Part shown: positions 14,101 through 29,100 of the stretch, piece after piece
How positions within the stretch are numbered: the stretch's first letter is position 1
Layout: every line of letters begins with the position of its first letter
From: Elmis aenea
Lineage: Eukaryota; Arthropoda; Insecta; Coleoptera; Elmidae
Assembly (NCBI GenBank): GCA_947652605.1
Contig: OX393579.1
Span: 39,624,970-39,688,969 of the forward strand
DNA length: 64,000 nt
Direction: 5' to 3'
Translations under genes and position numbers: made by a program
The notes under the pieces: generated by a model
Databases searched by the model: none
What the model was told of the DNA's origin: nothing
Seen by the model: only the letters and a program-made list of their open reading frames with translations

Positions 14101-17100
14101 AATATTTGAAAATAAGAAAACAACGATATAGTCGGTATCAGCCGTAATGTAGGATATTGTTGTTTATCTTATGTTCAAAAATTTTCGTATTTATCTCAAT
14201 AACAAATTAAAAAACCTTGGTAACTTATACCACGAGTTTTATAAGGTTTTACACCTTGTTTATTTTTTGTTTTTACAGCCTACTATGATTTTCTTAAAAA
14301 AAAAACGAAAAAAACCTTCATAACTTGCGTATTGTTAAAAATAAATACATCAACCCTTATATATTTCAATTGAAAAAAAAATGAGGAATTTAAATAGGTC
14401 ATAGCCAACTATCGTTTCCATTTAAAAAAAAGGTAAGTTTGTGTCATAACTTTTTAACGGCGAGCGTAAAATTATTTTTTTTAGTATAATCAAATTAAAC
14501 ATAAAAATATCTAAAAATAATCTTTATAAATATTTTCGATATTTACAACAATAACGGAGATATGACACATTATTAATATGACAAAAAAACACTTTTTATT
14601 CAATAACTCGAAAACCGGAAATGATGGAATATTTTTGAAAACGGTTCTGAGTTTGCCTCAAAAAACTGCACATTTTTGGTAATTTAACCGTTTCTCTATC
14701 TTAAATATTAAGCGAGATACCCATGTAATCCCATCGAATTTGGACCACCCTGTACAGTGCGCGGCAAAAGTATGGAATAAATAAATTAAAATAGCAACAA
14801 TATATTTTTTTTTTAATTTCTCAGATGTCGATTTTATTTTTGAAGAATACATTCTTTATTAAAGTTAATTGATGATCTTCATTTGTTTTCAAGTAATAAC
14901 GTCTTAAATTTTTTTTTTAATGGTAAACCCTATATTTTCTTCTTGATTCTGATAGAGTTTTTAATTCACTAAATGACAGTATAAAAATGTAAACATCTTA
15001 AATCTAAAAATTTTCGAACAAAACACAACTGAAAATTGAAAAACCAAAATTTTGTTATGTAAATCAAACGCTTTTTTGCTAATCTGAAAAATTATTGAAG
15101 AATTGTATCCATCTTACAATTACTATTTTAGTGTCAAGTAAATAACGTCGAACAATAACCCTCTTGAAATTTAATTTGGACTACAGCACATTTAACAGTA
15201 CACAGTGTATAGAAATTTTAACCGGCAATTTAAAAAATTACGTATAGTCCACATAAAGTATTGGCACTGTATTCGTTCAATAGTAATCTAAAAACTTACT
15301 TGTTAATAAAATACTATATCACATAACAGAATTTACTCTCTCGCCTTGAGACATTTCACCTTTTTAGACTCTATTGTTCCTGTGAAATATATATCTTTTG
15401 TTGAATCTTATTTTAATAAAAAATCCAACTAGGCATGAAAATATTTGCGCTTCCTTGGGTTTGACGTCCCTGAGCTACAATGTCAAAAACATATGTCTTG
15501 GCCTTAAACCACCACCATAGAGAATATTGTGTTTTATAAAATTATCGTTTAAAGTCAACATTACAGTCAGATTTATTTCATTAAAAATAAATAAGACACA
15601 ATAAATTAAAATATTACGCAGTAATACATATAATAAGTGGATGTAAAATAGCCTATACTTGTAGCTGATAATCTCTACTAAAATGGAATATGATGACTTA
15701 CTTTATCAGAGGGGACTAGAGAATTCTAGTGCAAACTAAATATATTTAGTCAATGCTACTATTGCCTATTGTTTACATCGTAGTTGTTTAACTCCAGGTT
15801 GGATTATTAATAAGACGATTACAATAAAATACTAATTTTAGAAAGTTAATATACTGAGTTTGCTAAATTGGTGGGCTACTATTGTGGTCTCGTAAACGGT
15901 GAGATATACCAAGTCGGTAAAATTGAAAAAGTTCCTTTTTTAAAAAGCTACTTTAATTTTTTGTCCATGGCAGTCTAGAGACAGACGATAAACTAATATT
16001 GTAATAAATATTTTTGTTGTATGAAAAAGTTGTAAATATTTTTACATTGTGTAAAATTGCGGCGTTAAGTTGTTTCTACAATAAAGTCTGATATAAATGA
16101 CAAAGTTGGATTTTTTAAATGGGAATTTTAGTTGGCCTGACATCGTTAAAATAATTTCATTGTTTGAAAATATAGGTTTGCATGTTTATTTTGAGTTTGT
16201 CTCAAAGCAAATAAAAATAAATAAAAACAATGTAACATTATTTTCCAAGAAGCAAAAGATTCAGTGTCGTTATTATGAGTAAAGTAAAAATTAATTAAAT
16301 AACAGCAGATTTAATCAGTTTTTAATAATAAACCTAAAAATGTAATAGTAAATTTAGTTTTTGTTTATTAACATTCAACAAATGAATCTAATGATTGAGG
16401 ATTTATAAACCTATCGAACAGTTATTTCATATTTTTGTATCCATTCAATGACTTACGTTAATTTATCCTGGAAAGAAGTTTTTACTCTCGTTTAGTTTTT
16501 AAAAAATGCGGAAACAAACAAAACGACACTAAATATGATGCGTAAAACATTGATGAATGTGTTCTAAATATTTTTGTTCTTCATTACTTTTATCTAACTT
16601 GTAATTGCCTTAAAATCAAGATAGCTAATATTATTTGTTTGATGGTATATTAGGTTTATAAGCGTTTTAATTTATTTTAATTTTAAATGAGAAAAACTAT
16701 CAAAATAATTATGCAAACATAAACATTTTGAAAAACAGAAAGTGGTGTCACAGCCAGTATTACTTTCAATTTAAAAATTATATGCAGCTTAATTTTTTAC
16801 TTCAGAATTTAAAGTAAGTAGAAAAAATTCAATGTCACCATTTTACGCAAGGTTGAAATATCAAAATACTTTTTATTCTAAATCAACAACTGTAATGAAG
16901 ATATTCAGGATTTGAAAAAAAAAAGTTAGTTTACTTTTTGTCTGTATCTAATGCATTATTAACTTTTTTTTTAAATGCATTTTAATTATTTTTTTTTCTT
17001 TAAATCTTATACTGTTTATGAGATTACAATGTTGGCCCACTAGTATGCAAATAGCTTCTATATAGAGAAGATCGTATACTTCATCATTTATATTAAATAA

Positions 17101-20100
17101 GATTAAAGATATATACAGGGTGGTCGACATAGAAAGGTCACTATTGGTTTCTCGTAAACGGTAAGAGCTACAAAGAAGCTTAAATTAGACAAATTGTTTT
17201 CTTTACTGAGGCCTCTTCAGTGATGCTTTAATGTTTTCAAAAAGTTCCATGCCACGCTAGATAATAAACAAAGATCAAAATGGGCATTTTTTTTGAAATC
17301 TTTAATAGTTCGGTTATACGTTATACTTGATGGCACAAAAATTTTTTTGGTGAAAAACTTGTAGATTTTTTTTACACACTGTAATTTTTTTTTGTTCATG
17401 TAAACCGTAATCCGTAATAGGGTTTATAACAATGCAATCTGGTCTTTGAGACCAATAAGCAGTTTAATTCTAGCCTAAATTCGTCAACGTTCAAACTTAG
17501 TCTAAGTCTAAGGTTTACCCAATAAGTTTGCTAATATAGGTACACTAATTATTAACGTGCACACTACCGCACAGTCTCTGCTTTTAAACTTGCTTAAACT
17601 AACTCAAAAGGTTTAAGCCTTTTAAGTCTTCTTAGTAATCCTGTAGTGTCCAGGAGCTGGATCGCCTCGACGCTTACATGCAGATGGAGCCTTTCTTCGT
17701 GGCTTTTGGCAAACTTCTTAATGGTGTTCGTTACAGTGTCCATGTTGAGGTCCCGATGTATGTCACTATTTCTGCAGTACAAAGGTGCATCAGCGATGTT
17801 CCTTAGTGTTTTCTTCTGTTCTCTGGATGATCTGAATGTTACTGCTGTTTGGTCCCCATAGCTGTATCCCATATGTCCATACAGGCTTTAGAATTTGCTT
17901 GTAAAGCAATAGTTTATTATGTAGGGACAGAGAGGAATTCCTCCCTCCCGATTAGCCAGTACATGTTTTTTATATTTAACACCTATTTCTTCCCTTCTTT
18001 TCTTGACATGAGTCTTTCAGTGTAGCTTAGCGTCCAATGTAATACCAAAGTATTTTGCTGTGTTGGAGTATGGAATTTGTTTATTATTAAAAAAAAATGC
18101 AAGTTTGTAATTTATTTAAGAATTTAAACAATATTGAAACAAATCAATGTTTTTATTTTACAATGCCTAAAAAATTTACAACTTTTTTTCAAACAATATT
18201 TTTGTACCATCAAGTATAACCGAGTTATTACGATTTAAAAAAATGCCCACTTTGATTTTTGTTGTTTATCTAGCGTGCCATGGAACTCTGATGTTTTAGG
18301 CATCACTGAATAGGTCTCAGAAAGGGGAACAATTTGTCTTATTTAAACTTCTTTGTAGCTCTTACCGTTTACAAGATACCAATAGTGGCGCTTCTACGTG
18401 GACCACCCTGTATATCTTTTACACATAAATTGATATTGAAATTACATGTTATATGTTGCTTATCACTGTATCAGTGAATATGAACTGCGATTAATTAACG
18501 TGAAGGAAAGAGTTATGTAATATGCATAACACAATAATTTGGAAAAACCATTACGTGTACCGTGTACCTCTCATTGTACTTTTTAAATTTAAACTATAGT
18601 CCAAATAATTTTTTGATAAGAACTACATTATAAAACCATTTTACTGCTCCATAGTATTTTACAAACCGCCAAGTTTTTCATGTAATTAGTATTAACGACA
18701 ACGATTGTACAATCACAATCAAAAATGTATCTACGGGAATTGACCGATTAAATATTTTGTATTAACCGAAATTTTCTCTTACATGTTTTTGTTTTATCTA
18801 TAATATGCGGAATATCACAGATATCATTACCGCCTCAATTATCTCGTTTGTCGTGACAAAAAGACCTAAAAAAAAAACTTCTTTTGAATTAAATAGCAGA
18901 AACGTTGTATGAAATTACATTTAAAGTTTTTATCTATCCTAAAAAGACGTTAGTCACGTTTTTTTCTATTAGCACTAGTACGATTTAGCCCTAGCACACA
19001 CAGAGCGTTTTCTGTGGCAATTACACATACGACGACCAAAGTCGCGCGACTACGTGTGTACGCGTACATGAAATTGCTAGTACTCCAACAAACGCGCGAC
19101 TCAAGTTGCGCGACAGAAAACGCTCTGTGTGTGCTAGGCCTTAAGCAGTGGTTTCCAACCTTTTTGTACCTCCGCCCCCCTTTTTTATGAAAAAATTTTA
19201 GCGCCCCCCTCCCTTTTCGTGACAATCTAATTTCATAAATACCATATACCCATATTCTGTATAAGTAAAGTTCTTTTTGTTTGTTTGTATTCAAAAATAG
19301 TATGTTGGTAATAGCTGCGCTCCCCCCTTGCAATAGTCTCGCGCCCCCCCTAGGGGGGCGCGTCCCACAGGTTGGAAACCACTGCCTTAAAGTAAAAATC
19401 AGTTAGTAAGGCCTAGCACACACAGAGCGTTTTCTGTCGCGCAACTAGTATGGTTTTTACTAAAAATCATTTATATTTTTACCTTTCCAGTCATGTAAAC
19501 ATTTTATTACATTTGATAATGATTTTTTTCAAAAATAGCGCAAATCTCTATCTGGTATCAATAGGCCAATAAGGCAAGATGTGCCTAAATGAGCTAAGTT
19601 AATTTTTATCTCGAAAACATCAATGCACTTCTGATGTTTGCAAGGAGATTGTCTTCATAATAATGATATAAGTGTTGAAATGTTTGCACGACTCTAGAGA
19701 TAAGAACATTTAGGCCTAGCACACACAGAGCGTTTTCTGTCGCGCGACTCGAGTCGCGCGTTTGTGAAGTACTAGCAATTGCATGTACGCGTACACACGT
19801 AGTCGCGCGACTTTGGTCGTCGTATAAGAAAAAGTTTTAAACAATAACCATTAGAAATCAGGTAGGCCTGTCGTTGCAGTTTATGTTGTTTCCATGACAA
19901 CTAATCAACAAACTAAAAAAGTCTATTACTTGTCACAATAAAGAGTTCGTTTTAACGAAGAAAAACGCGATATGCTGCAAATATTTTATTCATTGAATAG
20001 GAATTCTACATTGTCAAGTCAACGATATGCAGAAACATATTTTTGTACGTTGGACAGAAACTTGGGAAAATATGGGCCTTTTGCCAAAAATATGGCAGAA

Positions 20101-23100
20101 CTGTTTCAGATGACAAAAAAAAAATTATTACAGACATATCCGGACAAAACACTACATTAAACAGAATTTTAAGTAAATTTGTATAAAGCATGTGATCACA
20201 TAACAAAACTTAAAAGAACGGTATAAAAAATTCGCCTCATATCGTCACATCGCGTTTTTCTTCGTTTTAAAGTTCATTTTTACGAATCTATTAGGACGAC
20301 AAGTAACGGACTTTCAAAACTTTCAGTTTGTATTTGTTGTCATGGAAACAACATAAACTGCAACGACCGGCCTATCTGATTTATAATGGTTATTGTTTAA
20401 AACCTGTTTTTTTTAGTTTGGCAATGAAAAAAGAAGTAAAATACCATGTGTAATACTCAATGAATTCAGAAAAATAAATGCTACTTGATTACGTAAATAG
20501 CAAAAATTGCGCCTATAAGAAAAACTAAAATTGGTTATCACAAAACAAAAACAAAAACGAATCGATCTGGAAAAAATTTGTGACCACCATCCGATGTTTT
20601 TATACATTTTAAATATTTTTTGTGCGATCGTACTAGAAACAGTTGTTTGACGGACGCGTTAGCAGCCATAAAGTACTGCATTACCAACGTTATCCTTAGC
20701 AACGGCCTAAAAAGTAACTTTTCAGGCCGTTACCCTTAGCAACGGCCTGAAAAGTAACTTTTTCGGCCGCTACAGCGTAAATTTGCATTAAAGCTAACAG
20801 CATACACCGTCATCTGTTAGTGACAGAATGTCACGTAGTTTCTAACCTATATTTTTGAAAAATACTAAAAATTTAAATTGTTTTTAATTCTATCGCACAA
20901 AAAATGTAATATGCACCTCGGCCAAAACGTACTTTTTCGGCCTTGCCTGTGTGCAAACCAGACGCGGCCGAAAAAGTTACACTTTTTGGCCTTGATACAT
21001 AAATAACTATGGGTCAATCTAAACAGATGAATCTTCCTTAGGTGTAAGCACATTTTGCTGTGGTTACCATTGTTGCTATTGAGATTATGATTGTTATTAA
21101 CAAAGGTAACCAAAGTAAAATTTGTTTACACCTAAGGAAGATTCATCTGTTTAGATTGACCCATTATACTTCAAAGGAGTTTTTTTTTCAAAAATCGTAT
21201 TTTCCGGTTTTGCCAAATTTTGTCGGATACCGTTTGAGACATTTCCAATTTCTCTTCGGATTATTAATGGGCATCAAATTTAGCAACTCTGCCAAATTTA
21301 AACCTATATTCTAGCTATTATAATAAGCGAGATCCGCATGCTTAAACTCGAATTTCAATCGCCCTGTATGACTTGAATTGTGTTCGTATAATTTTAAATA
21401 CATTAACGGTATGATTAGGACTTGCAAAAGATGTGCTGTCATTATGTGAAATAATAAATCGTGAATGTATTTTCATGATTTAACGATTTGCAAAACCATT
21501 TCTTGATATAAAAATAGATTCTAACTGACATTGAATAAACTCATCATTGAGAAGAGTTGAGACTCCGCTAGCCCTAATTCTGTATACAAGTACTTTCGTT
21601 TAGAAGATAAAAGATCAAAATTTGTATATTTTACTCAAAACAGTTATACAGTTTTATTTTAAAATAACCTTAAACTATTTTTGTGTTACAAAAATCATTT
21701 CCACTGGTAATTTGATAACGCACAATCACGTTATTGATTGTGTCATAGGATATATAATCTAAGTAGGCAGTTAGAACAAGGCGATGGAATGTCCTTTTTT
21801 TACGAAGGTTTTTCTTACCTACTTATACGTACGATACTGATCGTTTACGATGTGTTATTTGTATTCTAGAGATATGTATCGTCTTTATTAAGTTTGACAA
21901 TACACATTGCACTTTACGGTAATAAAAATGCAACATTGTTTAAATTTTAATGCAGTAATATTTTATGTAGGTCTTACGGTCATTAATATGTATTATCATT
22001 TTTGACGTTGTAAGTTTCTGAAAAACTTAAGAAATTAAGTAATTATCAATCATACCTAAAGTGGTATAATTATTAGTTATTACGGAAATTTTTAAATTCA
22101 CAATAAATTTTATTAACAGACAGTGAATCAGCGGTTTTACGCTTTTATTACAGTAAAAAATCTATTCACAATTAGTTTTCACGATGTATTGTTGAGCATA
22201 GTTCGCTACTATACTCTTGTGGTTTTACCTTTTTTCCAGTTTTAATCGATTATCGGTATTGACAACGTGTACATACGTAAAAAATTTAATTTAATGTATA
22301 ATTATGTTTGATATTTTAAATTTAAGCTGAGGTTTTGATACAAAAAATTAAATTGTAATGTTATACCGGGTGTAAATGAAGTGTGGTACACCCCCTTTTT
22401 TTTCTTTAGTTTTGATTTTAAATAAATGAAATTTTAGACATATGATATGTGCAAAAAACCGGGCTTTTTGAGTCCTTGCATACAATTGTTTCACTTCCGG
22501 TTTCGCCGGAAATGACCCCAACTTTGTTATTTTAAATGGAACACCCTGTATATTTTTATATTTTTGGAAAGAGGAAGTGATTTTTGATACAACTGCACTA
22601 TTTTGGTTAATTTTTATAACCTCAATTTTTTAAAACAAAATTTAGTTTTTCATTAAGAGTGCCGTGACTTGCACAAATTGATTTTTATTATGTCAACAAT
22701 TGTCCAAAAAACGTTTTTGTAAATTTTAAACGATATTTAGGTTACTTTAATCGGCTTTGAAGGTTGCGGAATCGGTTTTTTGAGAAAAAGTCAATATTTT
22801 TAAATGGAACCATGCTGGTACTAGCGGTTATTTAAATCAAGCATTTTCTAACGAATCTATCGGTACCAATAACTTGTATTTTTATTAAGAATCTACTTCA
22901 AAAATTTCAAATTATTGTGAAAATTTATTAAGAGATCCTTTTAATCGCAGTAATCTAATTATATAAAAATGATTACCAAAATGTTTAGACTTTTTAATTA
23001 AATGACTATAGTAGTTAAACATAAAACAACGATCATTTGTTTTGTTTTAGTTATGCACAGTGTCTCTTAATAAATTTTCACAATAATTTGAAATTTTTGA

Positions 23101-26100
23101 AGTAGATTCTTAATAAAAATACAAGTTATTGGTATTGATGGATTCGTTAGAAGATGCTCCATTTAAATAACTGCTAGTACCAGCATGGTTCCATTAAAAA
23201 AAATTGACTTTTTGTCAAGAAACCGATTCCGCAACCTTCAAAGCCGATTAAAGTAACCTAAATGTCATTTAAAATTTACAAAAACGTTTTTTGGACAATT
23301 GTTAATATAATAAAAATCAATTTGTTTAAAAAAAATTGTTGGGGTCATTTCCGGCGAAACCGGAAGTGAAACAAATGTGTGCAACGTCTCAAAAAGCCCG
23401 TTTTTTTGCACATATCATAATATGTCTAAATTTTCATTTATTTAAAATCAAAACTAAAGAAAAAAAAGGGGATGTACCACACTTCATTTACACCCGGTAT
23501 ATAATATAGGTACTATTGGTATCTCGTAAACGGTAAGAGCTACAAAGAAGTTTAAATTAGACAAATTGTTCCCCTTTCTGGGACCTATTCAGTAATGCTT
23601 TAATGTTTCAAAAAAGTTCCGTGGCACGCTACATAATAAACAAAAATCAAATTGGAATTTATTTTAAAATCGGTTATACTTGATGAGGTAAAAATATTTT
23701 GGGGAAAAAGTTGTAGATATTTTCACGCACTGTAAAATGAAAACAATCATTTGTTTCAATATAGTTTGAATTCAAGGCACTCTATACCTTGATAGGGATT
23801 TTTTGATGTTTTGTTTTGTTTTACGCCTTAATATTCAAAATAAATACATTAAACTTTAAATTTTTTGAAAAGTGGGAAACCAATGCTTAATCATGGTCAT
23901 AGCCAATTATGGTTTCCATTTAAAAAAGTGCAAGTTTGTAATTTATCCAAGAATTTAAGCAAGATTAAAAGAAATGTTTTTTTTTTATAGTGTGTAAAAA
24001 AATCTACCACTTTTTCCCAAAAATGTTTTTGAATCATCAAGTATAACCGAGTTATTAACGATTAAAAAACAAAATTGCCCATTTTGATTTTTGCTTATTA
24101 TCTAGCGTGCCATGGAACGTTTTTAAAACATTAAAGCATCACTGAATAGGTAGCTCTTACCGTTTACGAGATACCAATAGTGGCCCTTCTATGTGAACCA
24201 AGAACCACCCTGTATATTTTAATACGTTTTCATAAGTATTTGTCCAATAACAATTAAAAAAGGTTAAATATGACAAATAGACTATGATTTGTATAAAGCT
24301 TATTGTATTTATCAGACATACCTACCTAATTATTATAATTTTCAAACTGAAACAATTGCAATCTGATATACTTCGTCGTTCGTTACTCTTGCTAATAAAT
24401 GACAGTTTACTCGAACAATACAACATACAGTAAACAAATGATGATTTCTTTGTAATCGAAATATAATGCTAATTAAAAAAATAAGCTAGAATGTTTCCTC
24501 CTGCAATTAAAACTAAAACGAAGATAATAGGTATTTAACATTTAACATAAAAGAATTTTTTTTGAGTAGGTTAAATATGTAGGTAAAATGTAATTTTTGG
24601 CGCTGTTTGAACTTTGAAATACCGAATTGGCTATCCGTGGTGAAATTTTTAATAAGATTAAAATCGCGTCTTTTTCCACATTGCGATTTTTTTAGAAGCT
24701 ATAGCCCAAATCTTTTCAGTTCTATGATTGGGTCACGCAAGATGTTTAGCTCCTGAAGCGATTGTGTTTCACGGTACCTTTGATCACAGTCCTTAACTTA
24801 TACTTATAACTTTTTAAACATACAGCATAACAAAATTAATCTGCCCTGAACAATGGGACCAAGAAAATTTGTTTATCTGTACACAAAATAGTCGTATAAA
24901 AGAATTAAGTATCGAAATCAATCGTAGTCCGTTAACCCTTTAGCTGATAATGACGATCTCAGTTGGTCCAGGGTTTTATGTGCCCAAACTGGTCATCATT
25001 ACTTAGGAAATCTCGATTAATATAAGAGAAAAGAGATTGGTTAAATTAGCTTAAAGTTACAAATTATAAAGTTTAATTTGCAGTGCTTTAAAAAAATGTT
25101 TGGGTAACTTGAAATATGTAACCAAAAAATGAAATTATGCCAAAATTTATTTAATTTCATACCTGCTAAAAATCTAAGTTTTAGTACAATACTTTAATCT
25201 GTTACTCCAAATAAGATGGCTTAATTTTTTTAAAATAGCATGTTTACTTTGTTAAAATACACATGCAAGTTTGGATTTTTTTATAGAGGCCATATTGGAT
25301 ATTAACATGGGTTAATAGCATTTCTTTTTCTTTTTCCAATGATATATCACTTGTGAAAAAAATTAATAACTAAAGCTATGCGAACATACGCAATGGTTTT
25401 AACCAGGGCATGAAACCGGTTTTTTAAACCGGTTTAAAAAACCGGTTAACCTTTATTTTTTGTCCAAAATTGTGATTTTTAACCGAAACCGAAACCGTTA
25501 TTTTTAAAGGCAAAAAAAACGGTAACCTTTAACCAAAATAATAAAAAACCGGTTTTTTAAACATCTCTTTTTAATAAAAATTATTTTGAAAAAATGCAAA
25601 ATCTGTATTAAATGTGATTAGTTTACCAAAAGTAGTTACTGAATGCTTGATTGTACATATATTATAAAATTATAAATAGTTACTATCTTTTTATACTTTG
25701 CATTCCAAATCTGAATAATGTTCAAAACCGGTTTTTTTACGGAAAAAACCGGTTTTTCAACAAAAACCGTTATAAAAATAAAGTTCTTGAATTCGGTTAA
25801 CCGTTAACCAAAATTTTTTTCGGTTTCTAGCCCTGGTTTTAACTAATTGACCATGACTGTACTATATTTTTATAAGCAAAACACATTTTTTAATCGTTAA
25901 CACTGACATATTCTAATCATTTGCTTAAAAAAATTATTTTTGTTGAAGCAGACAAGTTTTCTTAATTTTTTTTCCGCTAAAGTGATATGAAAAAAGCAAA
26001 AAATGCAATATTTCAAGTATCAAATATTGAGTTTATAGGAAAATCATATGTTCACTGCTATATCTTTGTAACTAAGGGTGGCGTATGCAAAACTAATGTT

Positions 26101-29100
26101 ACCAGTTTATTTGGCAAGTGAAATTACTTATCCAAATGAACAAAAATTTAGATTTTTTATCTAAAACTAAAAACAAATTTAAAATAGCAAATATCGTTTG
26201 TTGTTTTTATCAAGTTACCTAGTTTCGAAACATGCAAGTATCACCACAAATTAACTGTTTGCTAATTTAGCCGAATATATTAAGCAAGTGCTCAATAGTG
26301 GTTTGAATAAAGCGTTCCTCAATTTTTAGTCCAAAGTACCAAACCAGAGGTTCTTAATCTCACGTAGTTTTTGATTGTCTATACTGGCATACTGCTAAAG
26401 GGGTTCCTGACACAGAAAAGGTTAAGAACCCCTTCACTATCTTTTCTGATTTTACATTAACCATTAAATATTTAGCTCAGTGTTTCTCAAAGTGTGGTCC
26501 CCTGGGAGTCCCTGAATCCTTCTGAAGGGGTCCCCGAAGCTTTTCATTGTAATAAAGTATAAAAAATAGAAAACAAAAATATTGTAAACAAAAGCAGTTA
26601 TTGGGGTCCTCTGTAAGCTTTTAATTTTGGAAGGGGTTCTCAAAGTAAAAAGTTTGAGAAACACTGATTTAGCTAAACGCGTGAACGTTACATACCACGA
26701 ATTAAAAGATAAGTCACTAACGGTTTGTTAAAAACTGAAAACTGTATATTATATTCATAGGGTTTTGAAAAAAGACCGTAAAATGATGTTTACTAAATCC
26801 AAAATCCGTTAAACCGAAATCCTTTAAATCGAAGTTATACTGTAACTGTTAACTTACTCAATCTTTGATTTAAATTTCGTTGTTTTTTTTTACAGACCGC
26901 CAGAAGAATACCTTTACGAAGCTGATAGTTATGATGGTGGATCAGAAGGAGGTGGCAGTGCATACGTTAAACCTAGGAGGCAATATTGGTCCAATAAACT
27001 ACAGTTTGTACTTGCCTGTGTAGGCTATAGTGTGGGCTTAGGATCAGTATGGAGATTTCCGTATTTATGTTACAAAAGTGGAGGAGGTTAGTATCTTACA
27101 TTGCATTGCCCCAAAATCGAGTGTCAAGACTTATTACTATCGCACGATTAAATCACCACAAAATTCAAGGTACATATTTGTTAAAATGATAACATGCAAG
27201 ATAATTTTGCAGAACATCAAATTACATATTTCTCAATCACAGATAGGATGATGATAATTTGACTTAAATGCAAACACCGAAATCTGAAATTTATCTTAAG
27301 TCAACATGTTCACACAAAAGTAAATAAAAATAATCACAGGTCCCGCCTATCATGGCACAATATCCTTTGAATTAAATAACTTTTTTTTTGCAAATTTTCC
27401 TGAAAGACCCCATCGATTGCAGATTTTTTAAATTGACAACTATTAGAAAACAAGTTTTAAACCCAAAAATAACAAGTTGATTATGAGACAGACAAAATAA
27501 TTTAACAAGTGAATATACCAAAATATTAACTTCATAATGGAGTTTATAAGTATTTTTAAAGGTTTGTCCTTCAAAATAAGTAAATGATCGCTTATCAACC
27601 TTATCAAATAAATAAGTATCCTAAATAACAATCAGATTTAATAGCGCACTTTCTAAATAAGTGCACTTATAAAAATTTGTTAACCTTTCGAAATTATTAA
27701 CTTCACAATATTTTATATTTAACAGACCACTTGGTTGCGGAATTTTATAAAACCAAATTTCGTGTTTATTTTTTTGAGCTCAGCATCATTTGGAATTTCC
27801 ACCACATGGTTCTCCCAATAATTTAACCCGACGCGCTAATTTATTATTGATTAACGTATAAAAACTAGTTTTTTCATTTATTTATGCATCAGCTGGTTTC
27901 ACGTGATGCAAAATGTTTGCAAAACTGAGGTCAAATAATCGAAAACAATCTCATGATTTATGCGCCTTGCAGCTTTACCGTCTGAGACTCAAAATAATAT
28001 TTTACCTCACTGAACCTTTGTAAATCTCTTTTTTTATCGTCTTATTATGGAACGTTCTAGTTCTAGGTTCTAGTATATGAGAAGTAAGGTAGTAAAAATA
28101 AATGATAACGAAAGTTTGGATTATCTACAATTTTTGTGCATTTTCTATTTAAAAAATTACAAAATTCGTCAAATAATCGATGAAATATTAACAAATATAA
28201 AATAATAACAAATTATATGATACAGGGCGAGTCACGACGGACGCCACTGAGTTTTATGGCGAAACGGTTTATATTTTCAAACTTCTGTCGCGGTTAGATT
28301 ATGTCAATAAGGGCTGCATTTTAAAAATATTTTCAAACATACAGGGTAATCCAAAAAAGGATGGCATATCAAAGTTATATTTTTTCTTACAAAACACCCT
28401 GTATATTTTTACATTTTTGGATTCCTTTTTAAATTTATTTCAAAAAATGTAAAAGGTTATATGGGTCTAAAGTTAACCGTTTTCGTGAAAATATTTTCAT
28501 GAAAATGCAGTACTTTCAAAAATTTTCAACATTTAGAAACTTTAAAAAGTCTGAATAAATTCCCTTAGAAATTAGATTGACAATAGATTAATTTTAATAA
28601 AATTTTGTATAAGTCTGTGTAAAAAAATATAGGGTGTTGTATTTAAGAAAAATGAGTTATCGAAATAATTACAACTTTGTGAATGCCTTTTTACCAAAGA
28701 CCCAAGTTGAACCGGAACTGTAACATAAACCGCAACGAACCGGTGCTTTTTTCATAAATCGTGAACCGGAACTGAACATTTTATGTTATGCAAAATCGAA
28801 CCGAACCGACTGGCGTGAACCGGATCAAACCGCTACAACCGGTTCACACAACGGTTCGGACCAATTATATTTTTAATGATATTGTACATTTTTTATTTTC
28901 GTAATTTTGATTACATTTTACAAAAAAATGGAAAAATTTCAGACAGTTCAATTTATAAATACGCATTGTCATTATATTTTGCTTGAACTGAAACTTTGTT
29001 GCCAAACCAGTTACCTACCGAATCATTATAAAATGAAAACCGGTGGTTCGGAGCGTAAACCGCAAAGTTAAAGTTTATCGAACCGGTAACCGGAACTATA

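Larger units (their letters stand above)
19827..21369. mobile_element. DUF4817-type palindromic element, copy 2 (left end lost)
   Basis: It starts internally (TTTTAAACAATAACCATTAG) and ends with ATTTCAATCGCCCTGTA at 21352-21368. It shares arms with 6125-7624. A fairly open relic near 19972-20160 reads [20 protein letters not shown] then [10 protein letters not shown]. Two insertions interrupt its right arm (20617-21008 and 21009-21164). Confidence 0.75.

Noticed and set aside
18950..19333. 127-codon minus-strand open frame
   Set aside because: It runs through two different MITEs and their inverted repeats; a chance frame.
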